64,000 nt of DNA, from contig JANMDQ010000003.1 of the NCBI GenBank assembly GCA_031376385.1, positions 82,279-146,278 on the forward strand, in the 5' to 3' direction. This stretch comes from Aquisediminimonas sp031376385. GTDB taxonomy: Bacteria > Pseudomonadota > Alphaproteobacteria > Sphingomonadales > Sphingomonadaceae. The position numbers were made by a program, and so were the translations under genes. Of this stretch, positions 16,532 through 24,193 are shown in pieces. The notes under the pieces were generated by a model. The model searched no databases. It worked only from the letters and a program-made list of their open reading frames with translations, and was not told the origin of the DNA. Position 1 is the stretch's first letter; each line of letters opens with the position of its first letter.

Positions 16532-16611
16532 GTGCTCCGGGCTTGACCCGGAGCCCCGCGGTAATGCCTCAGTGTTTGGGACTTCTGGCCTCCGGGTCAA
16601 GCCCGGAGCAC
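16532..16611. repeat. Palindromic repeat, family A
   Basis: GTGCTCCGGGCTTGACCCGG then AGCC on the left and CTCCGGGTCAAGCCCGGAGC then AC on the right, about 35 bp apart, forming a long perfect stem directly after the HAD gene. It may act as transcript end. Confidence 0.88.
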
Positions 16612-16732
16612 GCCTCGAGCATTAAGGTGTGGCGCGATGGGTGCGGTTTTTGCATGTGCGGTGTGGGTGGTTGCAGTTGGCAATAGCAAACCGTTCAACT
16701 AGCTTATGATGCAGACTGTGAATGTCGCTCAA

Positions 16733-16745
16733 GCTCAGCCTGAGC
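16733..16745. repeat. Short palindrome GCTCAG-C-CTGAGC
   Basis: A 13-bp perfect palindrome followed by GGG, closely like the 17-bp palindrome at 39739-39755. Both lie in gaps between genes and look like copies of one small dispersed element. Confidence 0.6.
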
Positions 16746-16787
16746 GGGCGAAGAAAGCTGGATTTTTCTTTAGTATCGGGAGCCATA

Positions 16788-17495
16788 ATGAAGAAACTCT
16801 ATCCCAATGCCGCCGCTGCTCTCGAAGGCGTCCTGCGCAATGATATGCTGATTGCGGCAGGCGGCTTTGGTCTGTGCGGTATCCCTGAACGCTTCATCGA
16901 TGCGATTGTAGACAGCGGCGTGAGGGGGCTGACCGTGGCGTCCAACAACGCAGGCATAGACGGCGAAGGCCTCGGCAAGCTCCTCCGCACGCGGCAGATC
17001 AAGAAAATGATGTCCAGCTACGTCGGCGAGAATAAGGAATTTGAACGGCAATATCTGGCTGGCGAACTTGAAGTTGAATTCTGCCCGCAAGGCACGCTTG
17101 CCGAACGCATGCGCGCAGGTGGCGCTGGTATTCCGGGATTTTACACCAAAACCGGCGTCGGCACGGCTGTCGCTGAGGGCAAGGAAGTGAAAAACTTCGA
17201 CGGGCAAGACTACATCCTCGAACGCGGGATATTTGCCGACCTAGCCATTGTGAAGGCTTGGAAGGCCGATGAAAGCGGTAATCTGATCTTCCGCAAAACC
17301 GCCCGCAATTTCAACCAACCCGCCGCGACTTGCGGCAAAATATGCGTGGTTGAAGTCGAAAAAATTGTGCCAGTAGGGTCGCTCGACCCCGAAGCCATCC
17401 ACTTGCCCGGCGTCTATGTGCAGCGGATCGTTTTGGGGGCACCCTATGATAAGAAGATTGAGTTTCGGACAGTGCGGGAAAGGGAGGCGGTGTAA
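16788..17495 (+). CDS. scoA: 3-oxoacid CoA-transferase subunit A
   Basis: A 235-residue class I CoA-transferase alpha subunit. It transfers CoA from succinyl-CoA to acetoacetate or a similar 3-oxoacid, allowing use of ketone bodies and of degraded polyhydroxybutyrate. GGFGLCGIPERFIDA is the glycine-rich signature and GGAGIPGFYTKTGVGT is typical for SCOT. ATG 16788 is preferred (MKKLYPNA); the frame is open from 16722. The stop overlaps subunit B (TAATG). Confidence 0.93.
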   Translation: MKKLYPNAAAALEGVLRNDMLIAAGGFGLCGIPERFIDAIVDSGVRGLTVASNNAGIDGEGLGKLLRTRQIKKMMSSYVGENKEFERQYLAGELEVEFCPQGTLAERMRAGGAGIPGFYTKTGVGTAVAEGKEVKNFDGQDYILERGIFADLAIVKAWKADESGNLIFRKTARNFNQPAATCGKICVVEVEKIVPVGSLDPEAIHLPGVYVQRIVLGAPYDKKIEFRTVREREAV

Positions 17496-18145
17496 TGGCC
17501 CAAGAAGTTAAAGGCTGGACCCGCGATGAAATGGCCGCGCGCGCCGCGAAGGAGTTGCGTGACGGATATTATGTGAACCTTGGCATCGGCATCCCCACAC
17601 TGGTGGCGAACCATATTCCGGCAGGCGTCGAAGTAACGCTGCAATCCGAAAACGGCATGCTCGGCATTGGTCCTTTCCCTTACGCGGGCGAAGAAGATGC
17701 GGACCTCATCAACGCGGGCAAGCAGACGATCAGTGAGCTTCCGCAATCTGCCTATTTCGACAGCGCGGCAAGCTTCGCGATGATCCGGGGCGGGCATATT
17801 GATTTGACGGTGCTCGGCGCAATGGAAGTCGCGGAAAATGGCGATATCGCCAATTGGATGATCCCCGGCAAAATGATCAAAGGCATGGGCGGCGCGATGG
17901 ACTTGGTCGCGGGCGTTAAGAAGATCATCGTCGTGATGGAACATACTGCCAAAGATGGCAGCGCGAAATTCATCTCCGCCTGCACACTTCCTCTTACGGG
18001 CAAGAATGTGGTCGATATGATCGTGACAGATCTCTGCGTTTTTGCCCGGCCCGACCATGCGTCGCCGTTCAAACTCATTGAGACAGCACCGGGAGTGTCA
18101 GCGGACGAGGTTGCGGCAAAGACGACGGCGCGATACACGGTATAA
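17495..18145 (+). CDS. scoB: 3-oxoacid CoA-transferase subunit B
   Basis: A 216-residue beta subunit. The catalytic glutamate that forms the CoA thioester lies in LQSENGMLGIGP, and the GHIDLTVLGAMEV and GGAMDLVAGVKK motifs are intact. It forms the heterodimer or heterotetramer with ScoA encoded just upstream. The HEPN gene of an unrelated toxin-antitoxin pair begins at the very next base after its stop. Confidence 0.94.
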   Translation: MAQEVKGWTRDEMAARAAKELRDGYYVNLGIGIPTLVANHIPAGVEVTLQSENGMLGIGPFPYAGEEDADLINAGKQTISELPQSAYFDSAASFAMIRGGHIDLTVLGAMEVAENGDIANWMIPGKMIKGMGGAMDLVAGVKKIIVVMEHTAKDGSAKFISACTLPLTGKNVVDMIVTDLCVFARPDHASPFKLIETAPGVSADEVAAKTTARYTV

Positions 18146-18553
18146 ATGGAATCGCCTGCTTCGAGACGACGAATTGAAAAATTTGGGGGAGCTTTAGCGG
18201 CGTTAGGTCGCGTGATTGAGTTGGCTCGGCAAAGACCCTTAACCGAAGCCGAACGCGGAGGATTGATTCAATTTTTTGAACTTTCTTGGGATGTTGGTTG
18301 GAAAGTGTTGCGCGATGCTTTGGCAGATCAAGGGGTCGTGCTCGACGTAGTGGCTCCGCTTCCAGTGATAAGAGAAGCTTTTTCGGTCAACTTGATAAAA
18401 GACGGCGACGGGTGGGTGCTTGCGTCAAAAGCACGTAATATACTCTCGCATTCTTATGATGAAGACATGGTCTCGCGAGAAGTTGATCGGATTATCGATT
18501 ATTACTATCCGCTCATGCTCCAGACCTTTACTGATATGAGTAACGATCAATGA
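18146..18553 (+). CDS. HEPN-type protein, HI0074 family (toxin of HEPN/MNT pair)
   Basis: A 135-residue all-helical protein of the HI0074 'nucleotidyltransferase substrate binding' family. GLIQFFELSWDVGWKVLRDA and VIREAF match the family, and ARNILSHSYDE holds the Rx4HxY motif that is the ribonuclease centre of HEPN toxins. It partners the MNT gene that follows with a 4-bp ATGA overlap. Its composition is richer in A/T than the surrounding metabolic genes, which suggests acquisition. Confidence 0.86.
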   Translation: MESPASRRRIEKFGGALAALGRVIELARQRPLTEAERGGLIQFFELSWDVGWKVLRDALADQGVVLDVVAPLPVIREAFSVNLIKDGDGWVLASKARNILSHSYDEDMVSREVDRIIDYYYPLMLQTFTDMSNDQ

Positions 18554-18849
18554 ACCCGGCCCAACTGAGTGACATGCAGTTTAGCGTCGTGCAAAACATC
18601 TTGCTGCCGCACCTTGACCGTTTTCGGGAGGTGAAAGTGTTTGGTTCGCGTGCGACAGGTAAAAATCGACGCGGCTCTGATCTCGATCTTGCACTGGTTG
18701 GCGCTGATGCACTGTTACGCGATGACCTTTTGTTTGCCTTTGATGAGAGTGACTTGAGCATTACGGTTGATATCGTTGATCTGGATCGGTGCGGGAATGA
18801 TGCCTTGAAGGATGAAATAGCGCGTGATGCAATCCCGCTTTTGCAATGA
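18550..18849 (+). CDS. Minimal nucleotidyltransferase, MNT antitoxin (HI0073-like)
   Basis: A 99-residue minimal nucleotidyltransferase. The signature GSRATG followed nine residues on by DLDLAL supplies the first two catalytic aspartates; ITVDIVDLD supplies the third. In characterised HEPN/MNT modules the MNT protein inactivates the HEPN RNase by oligo-AMPylation. Coupled to the HEPN gene upstream. Confidence 0.86.
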   Translation: MNPAQLSDMQFSVVQNILLPHLDRFREVKVFGSRATGKNRRGSDLDLALVGADALLRDDLLFAFDESDLSITVDIVDLDRCGNDALKDEIARDAIPLLQ

Positions 18850-18863
18850 AATGATAGCTGGCC

Positions 18864-19559
18864 ATGACTTACACCCTCATCTCCGCCAACCGCAACTATT
18901 CCAGCTGGTCGCTGCGGCCTTGGCTTCTCATGAAGGGGCTGGGCATCGCGTTTGAAGATCGGTTGGAACCCTTCACTAAGCCTGCGAATTATGATGACTT
19001 CCGCGCCTTTTCCCCCACCGGCCAAGTGCCTGCGCTGTTGGATAAGGGGCGGACGATATACGACTCGCTTGGCATCGCGCTTTATCTGGCGGACCGGCAC
19101 GACGGCGTTTGGCCGAAGGATGCTGACGCGCGCGCCTGGGCGCAGTGCGCGGTGGTGGAAATGCACTCGGGCTTCTCTGCTCTGCGCAATGATTGCACCA
19201 TGAATGTCGGTGTGCGGGTGAAGCCCAAGCCGATGTCAGACGCGCTAAAGGGCAATGTCGCGCGGATCAGGGAATTGTGGGAAGAAGGCCTGTCGCGCTT
19301 TGGTGGGCCTTATCTGGCGGGCGCTCAATTCGGTGCGGTAGACGCTTTTTATGCCCCGGTTGCCTACCGCGTGCGCACTTACGGGCTTGATGTCGGGCCA
19401 AAGGGATCTGGCGCGCAAGCCTGGGTCGATCATATCATCGCGCACCCCGCCATGCTGCAATGGGAAGCCGAGGCCCTCGCCGAAAGCTGGCGCGAAGTCG
19501 GCCATGAGGAAGAGTTGCGGGGGTGCGGCGATGTGATTGCGGATTACCGCACGGGTTAG
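18864..19559 (+). CDS. Glutathione S-transferase family protein
   Basis: A 231-residue GST. The N-terminal thioredoxin-like half begins TLISANRNYSSWSLRPWLLM, with candidate catalytic Ser in SSWS, and has TGQVPALLDKGRTIYDSLGI, the glutathione-binding cis-Pro and E/DS motif. The C-terminal helical half follows. Such proteins conjugate or reduce electrophiles with glutathione. Its stop codon overlaps the convergent vapC stop by 4 bp (19556-19559). Confidence 0.87.
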   Translation: MTYTLISANRNYSSWSLRPWLLMKGLGIAFEDRLEPFTKPANYDDFRAFSPTGQVPALLDKGRTIYDSLGIALYLADRHDGVWPKDADARAWAQCAVVEMHSGFSALRNDCTMNVGVRVKPKPMSDALKGNVARIRELWEEGLSRFGGPYLAGAQFGAVDAFYAPVAYRVRTYGLDVGPKGSGAQAWVDHIIAHPAMLQWEAEALAESWREVGHEEELRGCGDVIADYRTG

Positions 19560-19960
19560 AGTGCCAGCCAATCCTCACAACGCAAGCCGTCTACGCGAGA
19601 AAAGTCTGACAAATCGCTAGTAATCAGTTTCAAGCCAAGACTACGCGCATGGCCAGCAACAAGAATATCATTGGCGCCAATCAATTTACCGGCCCGCGAG
19701 AGTGAAGCCCGGATTTCCGCAGCGTGACGTGCTGCGGCATCGTCAAAATCCAATACAATCAATCGCGCCAAAAGTTCACTTACGAGATCATGATTGTGGG
19801 CAGTTCTCGCAGACATTTCTGCGCCAACATAAAGTTCATGCACAACAATGACCGAGAGACAGAGATTGTCACTCTCGCTTTTTAGGCGTTCCCGAATAAT
19901 GTCCCAGCCACGCCGCATTGCCCGGATGCAGACATTCGTATCCAGCATGGTATCCGGCAT
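19556..19960 (-). CDS. vapC: PIN-domain toxin VapC
   Basis: A 134-residue PIN-domain RNase. MLDTNVCIRAMRRG has the first acidic residue; VVHELYVGAEMS the conserved Glu; and LIGANDILVAGHARSLG followed by LITSDLSDF the remaining acidic cluster. VapC toxins cleave tRNA or rRNA. The start overlaps the vapB stop by one base. Confidence 0.9.
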   Translation of the reverse strand: MPDTMLDTNVCIRAMRRGWDIIRERLKSESDNLCLSVIVVHELYVGAEMSARTAHNHDLVSELLARLIVLDFDDAAARHAAEIRASLSRAGKLIGANDILVAGHARSLGLKLITSDLSDFSRVDGLRCEDWLAL

Positions 19961-20190
19961 TAAAAGGTTTCAATACCGTCAGGCGCCAGATCCTCCGGAG
20001 CGACAAAATCGTCATCGCACGGTAGCATCGCAAAAAAATCATCCCACAGCGCATCTACTGGCGTAATAATCCGCGACTTGCCGACTTTGCGAATGATCAC
20101 CTTTTTAACGCTATCTGGAAAGGCAATATCGGCTGGAATCCGTACTGCCTGAGACCGGTTAGACTTAAAAAGGGTGGTTTGCGTTGACAT
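19960..20190 (-). CDS. vapB: VapB-type antitoxin (SpoVT/AbrB-like)
   Basis: A 76-residue AbrB-like antitoxin: TTLFKSNRSQAVRIPADIAF is the swapped-hairpin DNA-binding part and VDALWDDFFAM lies in the toxin-binding tail. It precedes and overlaps vapC, the standard order. The 200-bp region upstream holds a TTGACA-like -35 but no clear -10, so the promoter is not called. Confidence 0.88.
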   Translation of the reverse strand: MSTQTTLFKSNRSQAVRIPADIAFPDSVKKVIIRKVGKSRIITPVDALWDDFFAMLPCDDDFVAPEDLAPDGIETF

Positions 20191-20241
20191 AATTCTTTCT
20201 GATCCGAATTTGGGGATATGTCAATGGGATATACCAATTGA

Positions 20242-20317
20242 GTTCACGCGGAGGCGCAGAGGATTTGAGAGTAACGACCGCCACATTCTCTCTGCGCCTC
20301 CGCGCCTCTGCGTGAAC
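20242..20317. repeat. Inverted repeat, family C
   Basis: GTTCACGCGGAGGCGCAGAG and, 30 bp on, CTCTGCGCCTCCGCG then CCTCTGCGTGAAC. The right arm carries an extra 6-bp unit. This unit recurs in many bacterial genomes as an intergenic repeat; here it separates vapB from the DUF2726 gene. Confidence 0.75.
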
Positions 20318-20394
20318 CAAGAATAGTGTGGCAGCGACCGGAACGTGACGATTAAAACCCTGCAACGCGCAGCGGCAATGGTGCGGCGGCGGGT

Positions 20395-21024
20395 TCAGTC
20401 GGAGTTGGTTTGAAGGGCTGGATCAATCGCTTTCCTTCTGGCCATCAATCGACTGATCTGGTTTTTTACTTCGTTAGATTCATCGCCAAAGACGATCTCA
20501 ATGTAGCCGATGCCCGCACGCCGAAGGGCTTCCTTTTTGACCGCATCTCGCGCGGCGGCGTCGCTTAAATAGTGTCCTGTTCCCTGATATTCGATCGCAG
20601 CGATTGGCAGATGATCTTCCGAAATGATAAGAACATCGACGCGTTTGCTGTTGATAGATCGGTAAGCCATAATATCCGCTGATTTGAGAATTTCACCTAA
20701 ACTGACTTGAGCCATGACCCTCCACGGAAGGTTGAGTTCATCAATCGCTTTTTCTGCCGCTTTAAAGACTCGCGCTTCGGCACGGGACAGGAGTCTTTGC
20801 GGCTGGAACGAGGCATTGCTCACAATCCGAAGTTGATCAACGCTATCGCCCAGCGCAAATGGATTAGATTGAATGTCGCGTTTGGATGAGACAATTTTTG
20901 GACGCCATGACCCTTGTCTGCGAGATCGCCATTGGCCCTTCGGTTTTGAGAAAGCGCGAGCCAAGAGCATCGCGGTGATCAGGATACCGCCAAAAATAAT
21001 GACATAGTCTTGCGAAACCTGCAT
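20395..21024 (-). CDS. DUF2726 domain membrane-anchored protein
   Basis: A 209-residue protein. One N-terminal membrane anchor (YVIIFGGILITAMLLA, residues 7-23) is followed by a basic linker and a DUF2726 domain (about 78-190), a restriction-endonuclease-like fold: LSRAEARVFKAAEKAI, KRVDVLIISEDHLPIAAIEY then QGTGHY, and DAVKKEALRRAGI. The D...E-Q/K pattern of the PD-(D/E)XK core is partly visible, but activity is not established for the family. It lies among toxin-antitoxin genes. Confidence 0.78.
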   Translation of the reverse strand: MQVSQDYVIIFGGILITAMLLARAFSKPKGQWRSRRQGSWRPKIVSSKRDIQSNPFALGDSVDQLRIVSNASFQPQRLLSRAEARVFKAAEKAIDELNLPWRVMAQVSLGEILKSADIMAYRSINSKRVDVLIISEDHLPIAAIEYQGTGHYLSDAAARDAVKKEALRRAGIGYIEIVFGDESNEVKNQISRLMARRKAIDPALQTNSD

Positions 21025-21140
21025 TTTGCGCCTCCGGCTGTGCAGAAGCGCCTAAATCATAAATCTCTCACATCCGTTAACCGCACTATTACTGCCCCCG
21101 CTGGTGGAAGCGGAATGCTGTCCATACTAAAAAACCCAAT

Positions 21141-21560
21141 TCAGAGCTTCGCCCCCAACACAGTCACACCTGCACTCCGCGCCGCGTCGGCTAATCTCTT
21201 GTCGAACGTCGCCAATGGCATCTGATTACGGATCGCGACCACAAGATAGCCTGCGTCAAAGATTTTCAGGCTGTAGTCACGGGCAAGGGGAAGGGTCACG
21301 TCAAACGCGGCGTTGGAGTCGAGAGGGTCAATGTCGACTGACAGGCTGCTCAGCAGATCGACGAACAGGGAAATTGACTGTGCGTCGGTTCGTCCCATCC
21401 GTTCCCCGCGCAGCAATCCGTTTGCTGTTTCAAATTGCCAATAGGGTGGAACGAGAACGCCTTCATCGGCGGCGCGGTTGGCAAGGTGCCGGGCTGCGTC
21501 CTCATTTTGATCGGCGAAATGCCAAGCAAGCGAAACCGACGCATCGAGAACGAAAGTCAT
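21141..21560 (-). CDS. PIN-domain toxin, second VapC-like
   Basis: A 139-residue PIN-domain RNase. FVLDASVSLAWHFADQNED gives the first Asp, WQFETANGLLRGER the Glu, and IFDAGYLVVAIRNQMPLATF then DKRLADAA the later acids. ATGA overlap (21557-21560) couples it to the Phd-type antitoxin upstream. It is different in sequence from the VapC at 19556. Confidence 0.88.
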   Translation of the reverse strand: MTFVLDASVSLAWHFADQNEDAARHLANRAADEGVLVPPYWQFETANGLLRGERMGRTDAQSISLFVDLLSSLSVDIDPLDSNAAFDVTLPLARDYSLKIFDAGYLVVAIRNQMPLATFDKRLADAARSAGVTVLGAKL

Positions 21561-21823
21561 TCCCCGCGCGTGTCCGCCAGTAAATCCATGACTGTTTCAC
21601 CGGGCGCCAGCGCGATCTTACGCGCATCCCTGTGGGCAAACCATGCGTCCCAGTTTTTGCGCGGCTCCGACGCGCAACGCAGCGGGGTTGCGGGAGAGAG
21701 TTTAGCAACAATCCGGCCATGTTTGCGGATGGCTATTTCTTCGCCCTGTTCGGCACGTGCAAGCAATTCTGAAAAGCGGGCTTTGGCATCTGCTGCGCCA
21801 AATTCGGTCACGCGTGTGTCCAC
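21557..21823 (-). CDS. Phd/YefM-type antitoxin
   Basis: An 88-residue Phd-family antitoxin: VTEFGAADAKARFSELLARA followed by EQGEEIAIRKHGRIVAKLSP is the DNA-binding and dimerising part, with a toxin-binding tail rich in Ala and Arg. Upstream, a short 51-bp gap separates it from leuC, so it may be transcribed from leuC or its own start. Confidence 0.88.
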   Translation of the reverse strand: MDTRVTEFGAADAKARFSELLARAEQGEEIAIRKHGRIVAKLSPATPLRCASEPRKNWDAWFAHRDARKIALAPGETVMDLLADTRGE

Positions 21824-21874
21824 AAACTTATCCTTAATGACTTAAACTACGACCAATATAGGTCAGACTTTAGG

Positions 21875-23305
21875 TCAAATCAACTCCCGCACATCCGTTA
21901 ACCGCCCTGTCACCGCCGCCGCCGCCGCCATGGCTGGCGATACCAGATGTGTCCGCGCACCTGGGCCTTGCCGCCCGACGAAGTTGCGGTTGCTGGTGGA
22001 GGCGGAGCGTTCTCCGCTGGGGACTTTGTCCGGGTTCATGCCGAGACAGGCCGAACAACCGGGTTCGCGCCATTCGAGGCCTGCGTCGATGAAGATGCGG
22101 TCGAGGCCCTCCGCTTCGGCCTGGCGTTTCACGAGGCCGCTGCCGGGTACAACGATGGCCCATTTCACATTCGCCGCTTTGTGTCGTCCTTTCAGCACAG
22201 CGGCGGCGGCGCGGAGGTCTTCGATGCGGCTGTTGGTGCAGCTGCCAATGAAGATATTCTGCACTTCTACATCTGCCATCCGCGTGCCTGCGCTCAGGCC
22301 CATATAATCAAGCGATTTTTGCGCCGCGACTTGCTTAGACGGGTCAGCAAAGCTCATCGGGTCTGGCACGGAGCCGGTGATTGGCACCACATCTTCGGGC
22401 GATGTGCCCCATGTCACGCTCGGCACGATGTCCGCCGCGTTGATGACGACCGTCTTGTCATATGTCGCGCCCGGTTCAGTTGCCAGAGTGCGCCAATACG
22501 CAACGGCTGCATCCCATTCCGCGCCTTTGGGAGCCATAGGGCGGCCCTTGATATAGGCAAATGTCACATCATCGGGCGCGATCAGGCCAGCGCGCGCGCC
22601 CCCTTCGATGGCCATATTGCTGACCGTCAAGCGGCCCTCAAGCGAGAGCGCGCGGATCGCGGTGCCAGTATATTCAATCACATGCCCCGTGCCACCCGCA
22701 GCGCCAATGACGCCGGTAATATGAAGGATAACATCTTTTGCCGTCACGCCGGGGCCAGTATCGCCCTCCACCCGCACTTCCATCGTTTTGGATTGCTTGA
22801 GGAGCAGCGTCTGCGTGGCGAGCACATGTTCGACCTCGGATGTGCCAATCCCGAATGCCAGCGCGCCTAGCCCGCCGTGGCAGGCCGTATGACTATCCCC
22901 GCAAACAATGGTGGTGCCGGGAAGGGAAAAGCCCTGTTCAGGCCCTACGACATGGACGATGCCCTGTTCAACGGCACTTGCGTCGATATAGCGGATGCCA
23001 AAGGTTGGGGCATTGGCCTCAAGCGCCGCCAATTGCTGGGCGCTTTCCGGGTCAGCGATGGGAATGCGCACGCCATTTGCGTCAAGGCGCGCGGTCGTGG
23101 GCAAATTATGATCTGGAACCGCAAGCGTGAGGTCAGGACGCCGCACAGTGCGGCCTGCTAACCTCAATCCTTCAAATGCCTGCGGGCTCGTCACTTCATG
23201 AACAAGATGTCGGTCAATGAAGATGAGCGCTGTGCCATCGGGGCGCTGGTCAACGACATGCGCGTCCCAGATTTTCTCGTAGAGGGTGCGGGGTTTGCTG
23301 GCCAT
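21875..23305 (-). CDS. leuC: 3-isopropylmalate dehydratase large subunit
   Basis: A 476-residue aconitase-family large subunit that isomerises 2- to 3-isopropylmalate in leucine synthesis with LeuD. The iron-sulfur ligands are seen: IGSCTNSRIEDL and, later, PGCSACLGMN. CGDSHTACHGGLGALAFGIG is also typical. LeuD is usually encoded directly downstream; here a Phd/PIN pair follows instead and leuD is not in the window. It is divergent from the LOV gene across an 88-bp gap with a perfect palindrome. Confidence 0.95.
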   Translation of the reverse strand: MASKPRTLYEKIWDAHVVDQRPDGTALIFIDRHLVHEVTSPQAFEGLRLAGRTVRRPDLTLAVPDHNLPTTARLDANGVRIPIADPESAQQLAALEANAPTFGIRYIDASAVEQGIVHVVGPEQGFSLPGTTIVCGDSHTACHGGLGALAFGIGTSEVEHVLATQTLLLKQSKTMEVRVEGDTGPGVTAKDVILHITGVIGAAGGTGHVIEYTGTAIRALSLEGRLTVSNMAIEGGARAGLIAPDDVTFAYIKGRPMAPKGAEWDAAVAYWRTLATEPGATYDKTVVINAADIVPSVTWGTSPEDVVPITGSVPDPMSFADPSKQVAAQKSLDYMGLSAGTRMADVEVQNIFIGSCTNSRIEDLRAAAAVLKGRHKAANVKWAIVVPGSGLVKRQAEAEGLDRIFIDAGLEWREPGCSACLGMNPDKVPSGERSASTSNRNFVGRQGPGARTHLVSPAMAAAAAVTGRLTDVRELI

Positions 23306-23352
23306 TCGCAGTCCTTAAGTCCCGGTGGGCAGCGGTGTCAATTCGCTGCATC

Positions 23353-23373
23353 TGATGCGTGAGAGACGCATCA
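23353..23373. promoter_or_regulatory. Perfect palindrome between leuC and the LOV gene, operator candidate
   Basis: TGATGCGT-N5(GAGAG)-ACGCATCA, 8-bp perfect arms, is centred about 30 bp upstream of the LOV-HTH start and about 58 bp from the leuC start. The size fits a dimeric helix-turn-helix regulator site. The LOV-HTH protein itself is the obvious candidate binder, but this is inference. Confidence 0.5.
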
Positions 23374-23393
23374 ATAATAACGACTGAGTCGCC

Positions 23394-24011
23394 ATGCAGC
23401 CGCACCTTAAAAAGCGGAAGAACCCGATACTGGAGTCGATCCGGCACAGCCCAATTGCGGCGCTGATCAGCGACCCGCGATTGCCGGAAAACCCGATCAT
23501 TGCGGTGAACAAGGCGTTTTGCGACTTGACTGGATATCCAGTTGAAGAAATCTTAGGCCGGAATTGCAAGTTCTTGGCTGGAGACGAGACCGAGACATGG
23601 CTGACCGAAAAACTCCGCCAGGGGATTTGTGCGCGCAGGCCTGTGCTGGTTGAAATCCGGAATTATAAGCGCGACGGCACGCCCTTTCGCAACGCGGTGC
23701 TGGTTGCGCCTGTGTTTGATCGTGGCGGCGATCTGGAATATTTCATCGGTTCGCAAATGGAACTGGATGAAGATGAAGAGGGGCCTGCTTCGGAACGGCA
23801 ACGCAGTGCTGCTCATTTGGTGGACACATTATCGCCCCGCCAACTTCAGATCCTCCGGTATATGGCTCACGGGTTGCGGAATAAGCAAATCGCCCATGAA
23901 TTGGAGCTGAGTGAAAAAACTGTGCAAATGCACCGCACCTTGATGTTGAAGAAGCTTGGCACCTGTAACGGGGCGGACGCGGTGCGGGTGGCAGTCGAAG
24001 CAGGGCTTTGA
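23394..24011 (+). CDS. Blue-light LOV sensor with LuxR-type HTH (EL222-like)
   Basis: A 205-residue one-component photoreceptor. The LOV domain (about residues 15-125) has all the flavin-binding features: the photoreactive Cys58 in GRNCKFLAG, Asn40 in VNKAFCDLTGY, Asn90 and Asn100 in NYKRDGTPFRN, and Gln121 in FIGSQ. An acidic linker (EDEEGP) leads to a LuxR/GerE HTH (about 145-205: LSPRQLQILRYMAHGLRNKQ, LSEKTVQMHRTLMLKKL). This matches EL222 of Erythrobacter litoralis, in which blue light frees the HTH to dimerise and bind DNA. ATG 23394 is the first start after an in-frame stop. The next gene, 182 bp away, encodes a rhodopsin. Confidence 0.93.
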   Translation: MQPHLKKRKNPILESIRHSPIAALISDPRLPENPIIAVNKAFCDLTGYPVEEILGRNCKFLAGDETETWLTEKLRQGICARRPVLVEIRNYKRDGTPFRNAVLVAPVFDRGGDLEYFIGSQMELDEDEEGPASERQRSAAHLVDTLSPRQLQILRYMAHGLRNKQIAHELELSEKTVQMHRTLMLKKLGTCNGADAVRVAVEAGL

Positions 24012-24193
24012 CTAAATCCCGTAGTTGAAAGTCGGTATGGGGAAAGCCCTGTATAGGGATGGTCTCACCATGCGCGCATAGCACCGCCAATCGCACGCCA
24101 TAGGTCATTTTGCTCAGGCATCATCTCGCGATCAAACGAAAATTTCGGTCGCGGCGTCCTCAGGAAGCCTTCGCCGAACAAGGAGGCAACATC

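Noticed and set aside
24110..24193. A longer rhodopsin start (28 extra residues)
   Set aside because: The extension is basic and unlike rhodopsin N-termini, and an ideal AAGGAGG site precedes ATG 24194.
24012..24193. A sigma-70 promoter for the rhodopsin gene (TTGAAA at 24025, TATAGG at 24052)
   Set aside because: The spacing is 21 bp, too long to be convincing. No other pair is better, so the promoter was left uncalled.
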